Part shown: positions 51,894 through 62,763 of the stretch, piece by piece
Layout of the letters: every line of letters starts with the position of its first letter
Numbering within the stretch: the first letter of the stretch is position 1
Assembly (NCBI GenBank): GCA_905183005.1
Contig: CAJJDO010000070.1
Span: 67,828 to 131,827 of the forward strand
Origin: Paramecium pentaurelia
Taxonomy: Eukaryota > Ciliophora > Oligohymenophorea > Peniculida > Parameciidae
Length of the DNA stretch: 64,000 nt
Direction of reading: 5' to 3'
The notes under the pieces: model-generated
The model's database searches: none
What the model was told of the DNA's origin: nothing
The model's input: only the letters and a program-made list of their open reading frames with translations
Translations under genes and position numbers: made by a program

Positions 51894-53177
51894 ATGATAA
51901 AAAATTTAATTGAAAATGCCAAATTAACAGCATAAAAAGTGATGACCAAAGAATAGTAACATAAACAGTAATAAATTGAATCCTTTCCTACTTTTGACTA
52001 ATTAGCTTTTAAAAATTATAATATTCCAAAAGATAATTTATGGTAATACTCTATTGAAGATTTTTCAAATATTCTTCATTAAATGGAAGATTATATAATT
52101 AGACTTTAAAGAGGATATGATGATGTTTGTTAATAATTTTTACCTATGTTTAATAAATTTGAAATGCTTGAAAAAGAAAGGAAAAGAATGGCTTAAGAAT
52201 TATCAGAAAAAGAGAATCATTGTAAAGAATTAGAACAAGCCATGATAGAAATGTAGGCTGATGCTGATAATGAATTAAGAAAGAAAGAAATTATTGAATG
52301 CGAATTAGAATAATCGAAAAAAGAATTATAAACTATTTAAGCATAAATAAACTGGAATAATAATTAAATAGATGATAAAGAGTTATAAGAAATTAATGCT
52401 GCATTTATTGATCTAGATAAAAGTAATGATGAATAATATAAATAAAGAATAGAAGCATTATAAAAAGAAATATAAGAATATATATAATTAAATAAGGATT
52501 AACTTCATAAAATAAACTTATAAGTCTAAGAAATTGATAAATAGAGTTAAGAAAATAGATAAATTAATAGGAATTATAATATGGTATTATAATAATTAGC
52601 AGATTAATAATCAAAGAGTAGATAGGAAATTGAATCAAAATAATAATAAATCAATTTACTTATAAAAGAAAACAATAAATTAATCAACTAATTATAATAA
52701 TTAGATTAACAAAGAACTATTGAATTATAAATATAATTAGAAAATACTAAATAAAAAGAAGAAATCTAAGATTTAAGGAAAATTATTATAAAAAAAGGAG
52801 AAGAAATAAAGGCACTTAATGATTAAATTTTAATTGAAAAATAATAATAACAATAATTAAACGATTTGATTAAAGTTTTAAAAGGGAAACGAGATGTAGC
52901 TATAAGTGAAATCACTTAAATGTAATCTAAATAATAAGTTGATAATTCATAATCTATTACTTAACAGAAACTAAAATAAATTAGATTTTAAATTTAGAAT
53001 AAACTTATATAAAAGAGAAAAGAATTCGAAAACATGTATAAATAATATTTAACATTAATTTGTAAACTTGAAGATAATACGCTTTCAAATGACTTAATGA
53101 AATTAGAATCAACTATTAATAAAATAGTAATAGATATGTAAGATTTAGTTGATGAAGTTGAAGATTTAATGAGTTGA
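51894..53177 (+). CDS. Gln-rich coiled-coil protein
   Basis: Intronless, 427 residues. After a globular-looking N-terminus (SFPTFDQLAFKNYNIPKD, DNLWQYSIEDF) the chain from about residue 95 to the end is nearly continuous coiled coil, very rich in Gln encoded by TAA (RKKEIIECELEQSKKELQ; NNKLINQLQQLDQQRTIEL). It ends with an acidic helix (DMQDLVDEVEDLMS) and TGA 53175. Family not recognised; it may be a structural cytoskeletal protein. Confidence 0.7.
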
Positions 53178-53624
53178 TTTTATAAATAAATTAAATGTTT
53201 TATTTTTGAAATTTAAAAGTATTTATAACTATTTCTAGTCTATAAAAAGTAATCTTAGGATGTACAATAATATTTTATCTCTTTCTCTATTAAACAATCA
53301 GTGTTATTTTTATAAATAGAATATATATAATTTAAGACTATGTTTTTACTTCTAAATGAAAATTTTTAAAAGAGTATATTTTAATCTTATCTTATCTATC
53401 ATTTTATAAAAAAGATAGAATTACTTGAGTTAAAATAGATTTATTGTAAAATTATTTTGTAATTCAAATTGTAAAGTATTTTTTCAACATTTTAATATAA
53501 TTATTTTTATTTTCTTATTTTTAAAATACCAATCAATAGATTTAATATTAATGAAAGATATTATTATTAAAAATCAAATAAGTCATATAACAAACATTAT
53601 AATCAAACTGTATATAATTTAATT
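53178..53624. other. convergent intergenic region, nothing recognised
   Basis: 447 bp between the stop codons of the coiled-coil gene (plus) and the basic orphan (minus). A/T-rich, with T- and A-runs consistent with 3' UTRs. No coding or RNA gene seen. Confidence 0.5.
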
Positions 53625-54473
53625 TCAATATTTTTGTTCCTTTTTTTATGTATTCATACATGTATTTCGACTTGAGATACCTGAGAATGGTTTCAAATAG
53701 CAAATTTAAAGCATTCTTTTTGTTAAATTTCTAGCAGTCTATACTTATTACTCTAATTTATAATTTTAATTAGATTTGCCTCTTCTTGGACTACTGTTTT
53801 TGGAAGAATAATCAAAAGTTTCTAGGTTTGGAGCTGATGATCTTAAAGAAATTGGCTTTAGAATTAATTATGTTTATTCAGTTTAGAGATTAGTGATTTT
53901 TTTTTGAGGTGATTCATAAAGATATGGTTTTAAATTTATTAGAGGAGGAGACACTAATTTTTAGTTTTGTTTATATTTCTTTGATAATGGACTCTCAATT
54001 TTCTATTATTACTTTTTAGGACTAATATCAGGAATTGAGAGTAATGTAGTTGTGGATTTTAATGATTTTGTTGAAATAGTTAATTATGATTACTATTGCT
54101 ATTATAAAATTAAGCTTGACCATAATTCTTTGGAAGATTGTTCTTATTTTTAATATACATTATGGAATTTTTTTATCTTTGTTGATCTTTTACCACATTC
54201 ATTACAGGAACAGCTCAATCTTCTTTATCGAGAATCATCAATCTCAAACATTTTTTCCTTGAAGTTTTTATTTTTTTACTACTTATTTGAGTTTCTAATC
54301 ACTTAATCAATAAGCACTGTTTTATGGTAAAAGAGTAATCTTCTTTAAATTTCCTTGCCTTCTGTTTTTACAATGGATGCTTGAGAAACTCTATGTTTTG
54401 GTACTTCTGCGAAATCAAAATATTGTGATGCATTTAAACTTCGAGCTAGAATGATAATATTAATATATTACAT
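53625..54473 (-). CDS. basic, mostly disordered orphan protein
   Basis: Intronless, 282 residues from ATG 54473 to TGA 53627. It is rich in Lys, Ser, Gln and Pro, with short motifs such as SCSCNECGKRS (possible single metal site, about residue 80), SPKKQQQKIESPLSKKY and SSPRRGKSNQ. Several Ser-Pro sites suggest phosphorylation. The N-terminus MQYINIIILARSL is mildly hydrophobic. No domain recognised. The true start could be internal, but no other ATG fits better. Confidence 0.55.
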
Positions 54474-54563
54474 CTCTATTTTTTTACTTTAAGAGAACCC
54501 TAACTAAATTTATTAGATTTCATTAGAAGAATCTAATTATATTATAATTATTATTTCAATAAG

Positions 54564-55181
54564 ATGGATATAGGTACAAGGAAAAAGTCATTTAAATTTC
54601 ATGTTAAATCAGCTAGCACATCTAATATGTTTGCAAGTCCATAATCAACAAATACTCCTGTTACTGGAAGGTCTGTTGCATAATTTGTTTCTATACCCTT
54701 TCTTTCTTTTAAATAATGTGAGATGAAGAAGTACATATTAAATGAAGAGAAGGAATATCTCAAAAGAAAGCAGATCATAGAATCAGGTTATTTAACATAG
54801 AGAGGTATGTCAAAGTTTTTAAAACCTAATCGTAATTACATCATTCTTTATTTAGGATTGAAATGGCAAAAAAATGACTTAAAAATTCATGATACCATTT
54901 TAAAAACTAAATTAAATATAGCAGATATTATTTTAAATGCTAAAGGAGGATAATCTCGTAGAGAATTTTTAATTGAAAAAATACAGAATTAAATTGAAAG
55001 TCCTTAATAAATTATTAGTCAAAGAACTATTAAAAGTGAACATACAGTTTAAATATTTATGGATCGATTGAAATTTTAATCAATGCCATAAAAACTAAAA
55101 GGAGAATCTTAATCCCCTTCAAGGTCAATTTAATCTTAAAAGTTTATCTTCAATTCTTCAACAACCTATTAAACAGAATGA
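54564..55181 (+). CDS. basic orphan protein
   Basis: Intronless, 205 residues. The start MDIGTRKKSFKFHVKSAS opens a basic, Ser/Thr-rich region. A helical middle part follows (CEMKKYILNEEKEYLKRKQI; NYIILYLGLKWQKNDLKI), then a Ser/Gln-rich tail. TGA 55179. Not recognised. The last 277 bp (from 54905) are repeated exactly at 56036-56312 because of the direct repeat around the N at 56035, and only this first copy is complete. Confidence 0.6.
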
Positions 55182-56034
55182 TTATATAATATGAATAATA
55201 ATTTTTAATGAATACTAAATTTAGTAAATGTTGATTTACTAAATTTATTCAATTTAAAAATTTCAAGTATTCTATATACCACAAATTTAATTAAATATTT
55301 CTATTATATCTATCAGATTCAAGTAAAATTTTATTTATAGAAACAATCTTATAAAATTAATATATGGAGAGACAAGTTTTCCATAATTAAAAATTCATAT
55401 AACACTTCTATACAAAATTTTTATAATTATTTAAATGAAATTTTTAACTCTGAATTTGTTATATTTAATAGTTCAATGCTAACCAAACCAACATTAAAGT
55501 GATAGCAATGACCATGTATCCGATTAACACTCTTATAACGACGAATATTAATTTAACCCAATCGAAGAAAATAATCCAATAGATCTTGAATAATTAGTTT
55601 ACACAATTCTAATATTCTTAGGAATGTTTATTATTTATCGATCAAGAATATTTAAATCTAAAAATCAAACAAATATTGATAGGAATAATAATGATTTTAA
55701 TTTAGATGAATTGAAATAAAGATTGGATAGCATAGCCTAAAAATTACAAAAAGAAAATATGAATTTGACTTACAGCTTTAATTAATAATGGGTCGAATAG
55801 AAAGTGAAAGAAGTTTCAGTTTAATAACATTTTGATAGATTAAATTTCCATCTTAAAGGTTCAGATTGTTATGGATCTTGGGTCTAGATAGGTGTTATTC
55901 ATATTAGTCAAAATAATCAAATTGAAACATTTTCTAGAAAAATGTACGATGATTCTTCAATAAATGGTGGGGATGTATTGATTTATTAAGGATAATTTGA
56001 TGATTAAGTTTTATCATGTAAAGGATATTGGTAC
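54905..56034 (+). repeat. 1,130-bp direct repeat, copy A
   Basis: Left copy of an exact-looking direct repeat (offset 1,131 bp) whose right copy is 56036-57165; a single N at 56035 separates them. It contains the 3' end of the basic orphan gene and the first 600 bp of the membrane-protein gene. Abrupt identity on both sides of an N points to two overlapping contig ends that were not merged. Confidence 0.9.
55435..56034 (+). CDS. signal-peptide single-pass membrane protein, cut by the N (copy A)
   Basis: Same gene as 56566-57213, but interrupted by the N at 56035 after 200 codons; the final 15 codons are replaced by repeated sequence. Start MKFLTLNLLYLIVQCQ. Probably not a separate gene but the truncated contig-end copy. 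See the complete copy for the description. Confidence 0.6.
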
Positions 56035-56035
56035 N
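56035..56035. other. undetermined base (assembly join)
   Basis: The only N I noticed in the window, placed exactly at the boundary between the two repeat copies; likely a scaffold join of unknown gap size. Confidence 0.95.
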
Positions 56036-56312
56036 AACTAAATTAAATATAGCAGATATTATTTTAAATGCTAAAGGAGGATAATCTCGTAGAGAATTTT
56101 TAATTGAAAAAATACAGAATTAAATTGAAAGTCCTTAATAAATTATTAGTCAAAGAACTATTAAAAGTGAACATACAGTTTAAATATTTATGGATCGATT
56201 GAAATTTTAATCAATGCCATAAAAACTAAAAGGAGAATCTTAATCCCCTTCAAGGTCAATTTAATCTTAAAAGTTTATCTTCAATTCTTCAACAACCTAT
56301 TAAACAGAATGA
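56036..56312 (+). pseudogene. repeated 3' fragment of the basic orphan gene
   Basis: Second copy of the last 277 bp of the gene at 54564-55181, without its 5' part. The frame is open to TGA at 56310-56312. It exists only because of the direct repeat and is probably an assembly product rather than a true gene fragment. Confidence 0.7.
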
Positions 56313-57165
56313 TTATATAATATGAATAATAATTTTTAATGAATACTAAATTTAGTAAATGTTGATTTACTAAATTTATTCAATTTAAAAATTTCAAGTA
56401 TTCTATATACCACAAATTTAATTAAATATTTCTATTATATCTATCAGATTCAAGTAAAATTTTATTTATAGAAACAATCTTATAAAATTAATATATGGAG
56501 AGACAAGTTTTCCATAATTAAAAATTCATATAACACTTCTATACAAAATTTTTATAATTATTTAAATGAAATTTTTAACTCTGAATTTGTTATATTTAAT
56601 AGTTCAATGCTAACCAAACCAACATTAAAGTGATAGCAATGACCATGTATCCGATTAACACTCTTATAACGACGAATATTAATTTAACCCAATCGAAGAA
56701 AATAATCCAATAGATCTTGAATAATTAGTTTACACAATTCTAATATTCTTAGGAATGTTTATTATTTATCGATCAAGAATATTTAAATCTAAAAATCAAA
56801 CAAATATTGATAGGAATAATAATGATTTTAATTTAGATGAATTGAAATAAAGATTGGATAGCATAGCCTAAAAATTACAAAAAGAAAATATGAATTTGAC
56901 TTACAGCTTTAATTAATAATGGGTCGAATAGAAAGTGAAAGAAGTTTCAGTTTAATAACATTTTGATAGATTAAATTTCCATCTTAAAGGTTCAGATTGT
57001 TATGGATCTTGGGTCTAGATAGGTGTTATTCATATTAGTCAAAATAATCAAATTGAAACATTTTCTAGAAAAATGTACGATGATTCTTCAATAAATGGTG
57101 GGGATGTATTGATTTATTAAGGATAATTTGATGATTAAGTTTTATCATGTAAAGGATATTGGTAC
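56036..57165 (+). repeat. 1,130-bp direct repeat, copy B
   Basis: Right copy of the repeat that begins at 54905. Beyond 57165 unique sequence continues and completes the membrane-protein gene. I compared the two copies line by line at many points and saw no difference. Confidence 0.9.
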
Positions 57166-57213
57166 TATCTTGAAAGTAAGGAAAAAGGAGAATGGTTGTT
57201 AAAATTTACATGA
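56566..57213 (+). CDS. single-pass membrane protein with signal peptide
   Basis: Intronless, 215 residues. Signal peptide MKFLTLNLLYLIVQCQ, then a short acidic, Asn/Ser/His-rich ectodomain (about 40 residues). One membrane helix follows (LVYTILIFLGMFIIYRS) and a cytosolic part with a short coiled coil (DELKQRLDSIAQKLQKEN). The C-terminal domain is beta-like, with repeated Gly/Tyr/Trp (CYGSWVQIGVIHISQ; GYWYYLESKEKGEWLLKF). Type I topology inferred. Not recognised as a known family. TGA 57211-57213. This is the complete copy; the version at 55435 is cut by the N. Confidence 0.65.
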
Positions 57214-57421
57214 TGATGAATTTCATATTTTTATTTTAACATATAATTATATTTATATAAATAAAAAACTTTTATATCTAAGAATGCAAAATAGTTCAAT
57301 AATTTATTTGGATTATCTATATTCTAAAATTAAATTGAAATAAAATTCTTTTGAATTGCAAAATTGTATCTATTAAATCAAGAGTTTCATATAGTATTAT
57401 TAATTTTAATGTATAACTATA

Positions 57422-57493
57422 GGATCTATCGTATAGTGGTTAGTACCTGAGGCTTTAACCCTCAAGACCTTGGTTCGAATCCAAGTAGGTCCT
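57422..57493 (+). tRNA. tRNA-Gln, anticodon UUA (reads UAA as glutamine)
   Basis: The 72-nt gene folds as a cloverleaf. Acceptor stem GGATCTA pairs with TAGGTCC. The D-arm region carries an A-box TAGTGGTTAGT. Anticodon stem TGAGG/CCTCA encloses loop CTTTAAC with anticodon TTA. The T-arm has B-box GGTTCGAATCC. The discriminator base is T, as in eukaryotic tRNA-Gln. No intron. UUA anticodons decode UAA; in this organism UAA is sense (glutamine), so this is a cognate tRNA rather than a mutant suppressor. It is the clearest RNA-level proof of the genetic code used here. Confidence 0.93.
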
Positions 57494-57499
57494 TTTTTT
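57493..57499 (+). terminator. RNA polymerase III terminator (T7)
   Basis: Seven T residues directly following the acceptor stem of the UUA tRNA, with the first T serving as discriminator base. Confidence 0.85.
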
Positions 57500-57619
57500 C
57501 CATACTTTTTATATTAAATTTTTTTCAATTCTACATTATAATAATTTATTAAAAAGCAAAAAAACTCATTAGTATTAAATTGAATTAAATTTTAATTTCT
57601 TAGAATAAAGAACAGTTTA

Positions 57620-58373
57620 GAAATCTTCTTCAGTATTCGTTTGAATTTAAAGATAAATTTCTATTAATATTTATCTGAATAGATGTAATTACATAGAGTA
57701 TTAAATTTAAAGAGGTTTTATTAAAATCAATCTTAACATAATTACTATTTTTATATCAAATTTTTTATTAGTTTGAATTAATATCTTTACTTAGTAATGA
57801 AATATTTACCATGAGGGGATTTGATGATATTAATAATGAAAAAAGACATCTTTACTGAGAAGGAATCACAATTTTATATGACAGAATCAATAATGTATAA
57901 TATAAATAAATAAGTGTATAACAGTAGATTCTATTCATAAATTAAAATATATACATAGAGATTTAAAACAGATAATATTTTATTATAAGCAGATGGACAT
58001 ATTAAATTGAGCGATTTTAGATTATGTAAATACGTAAAATCAAGAGGAACTAGATTAGATGAGAGAATTAGTGTCTATAAACCAGAAGGTAAAGGAGATA
58101 ACACACAAATTTCAAGAGAGATAGAATTAAGGCTAATAGTACAGTAAACACTCCTGATTATATTGCACCTAAAGTGTTTGAAAAGTCTGTGTATTATGAG
58201 ACAGCAGATTGGTAGTCTTTTGGAGTTACATTATATGAATTATAAGAAGGAAATACATCATTCTTTTGTGATGATCCCTAATCAACTATTTAGAAGAATA
58301 TAAACTGGAAAAAACACTTGTTATTCCATAAGAAGCTAAACCAAGTTCTATTAATAAGTTAGAAAAGAAGTGA
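57620..58373 (+). pseudogene. NDR/LATS-type AGC kinase pseudogene
   Basis: Fragments in kinase order but scattered over frames. First an N-lobe piece (LLQYSFEFKDKFLLIF), then KKDIFTEKESQFYM and IHKLKYIHRDLK. One base is missing before DNILLQADGHIKLSDF, and the DFG motif reads DFR. Next come KYVKSRGTRLDERISVYKP, STVNTPDYIAPKVFE (APE is APK) and ADWQSFGVTLYELQEG, and finally IPQEAKPSSINKLEKK. At least three frameshifts, loss of the Gly of DFG and loss of the Glu of APE show a dead copy. RG/TRLDERISV is typical of ciliate NDR kinases. It begins about 120 bp after the tRNA. Confidence 0.75.
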
Positions 58374-58656
58374 ATTTTAAAAGATATACTTTTAATAGAA
58401 AAATTGAATTTCAAAGATCTTACCTAAATTAAGCTTTTCTATATCTTGATACTTTGTAAACACAAAAAGCAGTTGACTTTAATTGAATCCATAGGTATAT
58501 ACTGAGTCAACCTTGAGTAAATCTTAAGAAAAGAAGGATACATTTTTTAATATAATTTCTTGAGATATAGAATTATTTAACAAATTATTAATAACATAAA
58601 AACTCTTATAAAATGGAAAGTCAAAGTAAAAATAGAATTATATTCAAATACCTATT
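58374..58656. other. no gene recognised
   Basis: A/T-rich sequence after the kinase pseudogene. It may contain its decayed C-terminal extension, but I could not align it. Confidence 0.35.
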
Positions 58657-59031
58657 ATGAGTCAAAAAGAATTGACAAATACTTAAAAATTACAATATCA
58701 ATTAATTTTGAGTCCCACACATTAAAATTTCAATTAATAAAACTATTTGAAATAATTAATTAGTCCATAAAATAAAAATAGTGCTATTTTCACTTAATAG
58801 AAACCTATAAGTGAATATCAAAACCCAGCTTTGGCTTAGCTTTATAAATAATTTGAAATGTAAAATACGCTAGTAATACATAAAGAATCTTACCAAAATC
58901 ATAAATTTAAATGGCTTAAATTAATAATTTATATAAAAAATGATTAATAATAACAATATCAAATAAATAATGATCAATTTTTATTTAAAAATAATAATTA
59001 TTTTGATTTTTTAACTAAATTCTAAATGTGA
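58657..59031 (+). CDS. doubtful Gln/Asn-rich short gene
   Basis: An open frame of 124 codons from ATG 58657 to TGA 59029, with Gln (TAA/TAG)-rich coding character in the first 75 residues (MSQKELTNTQKLQYQL; QKPISEYQNPALAQLYKQFE). The frame also remains open some 60 codons upstream and reads on after the TGA with similar composition (VNNNKEQVQQKFQIF). This could be a decayed longer gene or one with an unrecognised intron. No domain. Low confidence that it is functional. Confidence 0.3.
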
Positions 59032-59459
59032 GTTATTAAATTACATTAGGTTAATAACAATAAAGAATAAGTCTAATAAAAATTTTAAATATTCAAAGTG
59101 TTTGATTCTCAATTTAGTTAAATTCTTAAATAAGTTTGAATGTAAAAGGTTTTGAAAAAAACAAGGAAAAAATTAAAGTGTAATCTTCTTCCATTTATTG
59201 TTCCACTTTATTTACTAATGTTTAATCAATATATATTTGCATTAATATACATAATTCAAGAATTACTATGATCTCAGTTCATTCTATCAAAAAAGGAAAA
59301 GAAATTCAACACAATCGTTGATTTTATAGATAACACTAAAGAACTTTCCCTTTTTGTTATTCCTATGTAATATTCTATTGTTAAGATTGTAGTTTATGTA
59401 TAGGAATACATAATTGTAGTACTTTAGTTTAGGTTATAAAATTAATATTTATTTATTAA
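59032..59459. other. intergenic region, nothing firm
   Basis: About 430 bp upstream of the docking-complex gene. The first 100 bp may be a continuation of the doubtful gene before it; the rest shows no coding signal and probably carries the promoter of the gene at 59460. Confidence 0.45.
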
Positions 59460-60954
59460 ATGTTTTTTGGATATAATTCAGCTCCTAATTCTAACATTTC
59501 TTAAACTTAGAGCATTCTTCATGAATCACAAGTACTTTCATTATAGAGGGAAAGTGAGAATTACATTAGAAAAGTGGAGTAAGACAAAAAACATCATTAC
59601 AATATTGAGGAAACTTGGGTGTCAACTAAAAAGGAATGGTAATAAAAAAAAGAATAAATAAAAAAAGTATAAATGTTAATTATATTTATAGATATAACAT
59701 GATTAAACTTTGCCTGCTGCTAAACAATAATTAAATAAAATAAAAAATTTATAAAATGCTTTAGAATAATCAATACTTAAATACAATGAATCATAAACTA
59801 ATAATTTAGAATTGAAAAAATAGATTAATATGTTAAGAAAGGAAAGACATTAATACATAAATATTCATTAAGATTTATAGGAAGAATTATTGAATATAGA
59901 AAATGAAACTGTTGCAAATGAGGCATTTCGAAATTCAAATGAAATATAAGCTTAAAAAAAGAAAGAAACTATAGCTGAAATGAAGAAAAAAAATGATTAA
60001 GAAAAAGAAAAATATGTTGAGTAATTTGACAGATTAAAAAAAGAAGTTATGGAAGAGAAAAAAAAGCATGATTTAGATAATTTAGGATAAAGAAAAGAGA
60101 AAGCTGCTAATATTGATACTGCCTCTACTTTAAAGCTTAGATTAAAAAAATTGATTTCTAATAATAAAGAAAAAGTTAAATTGATTGATACATATTGGAA
60201 AAATATGAAAGTAATTGAAGATGCATTCAATCAGATTAAAGAAGCATCAGGTATTTAAGATATTGAAGAAATCATGAATACTTTTATTAAGAGTGAAGAA
60301 TAAAACTATTCTCTTTATAATTATGTTGACATCTTATCTTAATAAATTGATTAATTGTAAGACTAAAATTAAGATTTAAAAAAAAAAATAGATTCTCAAA
60401 GAGTAGAAAATGAAAGTAAAAAAAGATTGCTTATGGCAACACCATAGGCTGAAAGACATAGAAAAAAAAATGAATTAATCATTAAAAAAAAATAAGAAGA
60501 AATTAATACTCTCAGAAAATAAATGGAAGAAATTGCACCTACTTTAAAAGATGCTTTAATTGAATTATCTTAAACATAATTGGTAATTCATATTTTTATC
60601 TCATTAAGGCATCTGATCCAACTGCACATTTAGATTATAAATTATCATTTAACCTTAATGAAAGTTCTTTAGAAAAATATTTATAAGATCTTGAAAGATT
60701 TATTGATCTTGCTGTTGCTAAGTAAAAAAATTATATATAAATATTTTAGAGAAAAAATTGCATAAAATTAAAGTATTGCTCAAAGTACTCTACTTTTAGA
60801 TGAAATTCCACTCAAAGAGTTTAAAGGATCTAATAAATAATTTAATGAAGAAGAATTGTTAAAATAAGAATCATAATAGCAATAATATAATAAATTATTT
60901 ACATAAAAAGCATTAAGAGATATGGCTTTAGAAAGTTTAAAGAAAAAAAAATGA
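59460..60954 (+). CDS. outer dynein arm docking complex protein (ODA1/CCDC114/CCDC63 type)
   Basis: Axonemal coiled-coil protein that fixes outer dynein arms to doublet microtubules. 471 residues after three introns (25, 26 and 28 nt; total divisible by three). It is coiled-coil nearly throughout (LELKKQINMLRKERHQYINI; QFDRLKKEVMEEKKKHD). The family signature lies in the middle: NQIKEASGIQDIEEIMNTF followed by IKSEEQNYSLYNYVDILS, very close to the conserved block of ODA1/CCDC114/CCDC63. Start MFFGYNSAPNSN at 59460. A Gln-rich, basic C-terminus ends at TGA 60952. Which paralogue it is cannot be said by eye. Confidence 0.85.
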
Positions 60955-61104
60955 ATATTTTCATATAATCATTAAATTTAATATATATCATGTCAATTAA
61001 ATTAATAACAATTAAGTATTATTCAAAATTTGTGTAAGTATTAAAAATCATAATGAATATATATATAAATGCACATTTATTTTAATGAAAATAATATTCA
61101 TAAC

Positions 61105-62469
61105 TCAAAACTATTTGTCTTAGTTATTTACAGACTATTCATCATTTTGTTTTTAATATTTTTTTTGGTTATTACCAGAATAATTATTATTCTATTAATA
61201 ATTATTTTATTAATAATTATTTTATTGATCATTTCCTTATTAGAAATTATTTTATTGATAATTGTTTTAATTATTATTATAATATTTCTTTTAATATTTT
61301 TATGGTTATCTATAATAATTAGGATTTTAGTTATATTATTATTAATCATATCCATATTTGAATTAAGCATTATTTTATTAGTATTATTATTATGGATGAT
61401 AGAATTAATAATCATAATTGTTATTATAATATTGTTTATTATCATTTCTATAATATTAGAATATATAATACCTATATTAATTGTACATTTATTGATTTTA
61501 ACCTTAATACTATGAACCTCCATATTATTGATTAGAAGAATAATAAGCTATTATTATAATATGATATTTAAATACCTCGCATGTACATCATTTGATCAGC
61601 TTATTTAGTTTACCATCTCTATTAATTTTATCTCTTGTGATAATTTTTGTATTCAAAAGGAGATTTTTCAAATAACTATTACTCATGAGATTGTTGTGTT
61701 AAGAAATTTTAATCAAGATCTCTTTGTTATTTAATTTAATCCTATTTAAATATCTAATAATACTTCTCTTCTATCCATATTTTAAAATTATTAGAGCAAG
61801 ATATTAACATTTGTTTCATCCTCTTATTAATCTTTAAAACATTAAAGTACAAACATTCCTAATCCATGTGTAATTTCAGTGCAATCAGTTTGTTCTGTTA
61901 AAACTATTGAACCTAAATGAGCTGGTTATTTTTCATCAAGTGTCTTCTATTTCAACTCATTCAAGAATAACTAAATTAAGATATTGCAAATACGCATTTA
62001 ATTTAAAATGATCCAAACCATTTCAATGGTTCATCCCAATAAAGAAATGTAGCTGTTGGGTCAAAAGGTCCAAGTAATTTTGCACATGCTTAAAAGGCTT
62101 TAGTGCCTACAACCGAATATATTAAATAAACTTCCTCTGATTCCTTAAACAGTTCATCAATCCTAGCATTAGATTTTGGAGTGCTATAAGAATTAAATGC
62201 ATATATTACCTTGTCCAAACTCCGTATTTCATACCTTTATGAATATTATCTAAGCTTGCACTTCTCAATATCAAAAATATTGCTTTTTTTGAAATTGAAT
62301 TAAGATTTATTGCTTTATTGAAATCAGACATTTTTGGATATAGGTTTTATATTTAAGCAACACTCATCACAGCTTATAAAACAGGCTCATCAATTGGATA
62401 TCCCTAGAAATTTTTAATAAGTGTACCCTTTGTTTGTGGTATTATTTCATTTCTTTATTATTAATACAT
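61105..62469 (-). CDS. YTH-domain RNA-binding protein with Tyr/Gln/Asn-rich tail
   Basis: 421 residues, four introns (26, 23, 22 and 28 nt; length check holds). The YTH domain, a reader of N6-methyladenosine in RNA, spans about residues 55-200. It opens with SKKAIFLILRSASLDNIHKG and MKYGVWTSTP, then EEVYLIYSVVGTKAFQACAK and LLGPFDPTATFLYWDEPLKW; both cage-type Trp positions seem present. A Gln/Lys-rich linker leads to a 130-residue low-complexity tail of Tyr, Gln and Asn (QQNNYQQNNYQQNNNYSG), prion-like. It ends at TGA 61107. Start MYQQQRNEIIPQTKG. On the opposite strand the tail looks like an Ile-rich frame, which is only a shadow. It converges on the docking gene (150 bp). Confidence 0.8.
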
Positions 62470-62763
62470 AAAAATATTAAATTGATAATTAATTGTAAAT
62501 TATTATATTATTAATAATAGAGAAGAACAACAAATGAAATTTAGGTTTTTCAGTAAATAAGATCATCCAATATTTTTATTTTTTTTTAAAGTATCTAATA
62601 TCATTTATTTACAAAAGAACTTGTTATTCTCCATTGATTGTATCATTAAAATAAGATTTTTGAATTGGTTTAAAATATGAAATGTTCATTTAATTCTTAT
62701 TATGTTTTTTAAGTTTTATGTATATATTTAGAAATTAATTCAATAATTCATAAATAAAGCAGA
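62470..62763. other. divergent intergenic region
   Basis: 294 bp between the start codons of the YTH gene (minus) and the third TmcB-like gene (plus); A/T-rich with no coding sequence seen, presumably containing both promoters. Confidence 0.5.

Noticed and set aside
54905..57165. True recent tandem duplication of two genes
   Set aside because: Identity appears complete, the boundary is an N, and copy A is cut mid-codon; an unmerged contig overlap explains this more simply.
57620..58373. Functional kinase with unusual introns
   Set aside because: The frame breaks do not coincide with GT...AG pairs, a base is missing next to HRDLK, and DFG and APE are altered.
61069..61515. Ile/Leu-rich plus-strand frame resembling a membrane protein
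   Set aside because: It is the complement of the Tyr/Gln/Asn-rich tail of the YTH gene (TAT/TAA/AAT codons read backwards give ATA/TTA/ATT).
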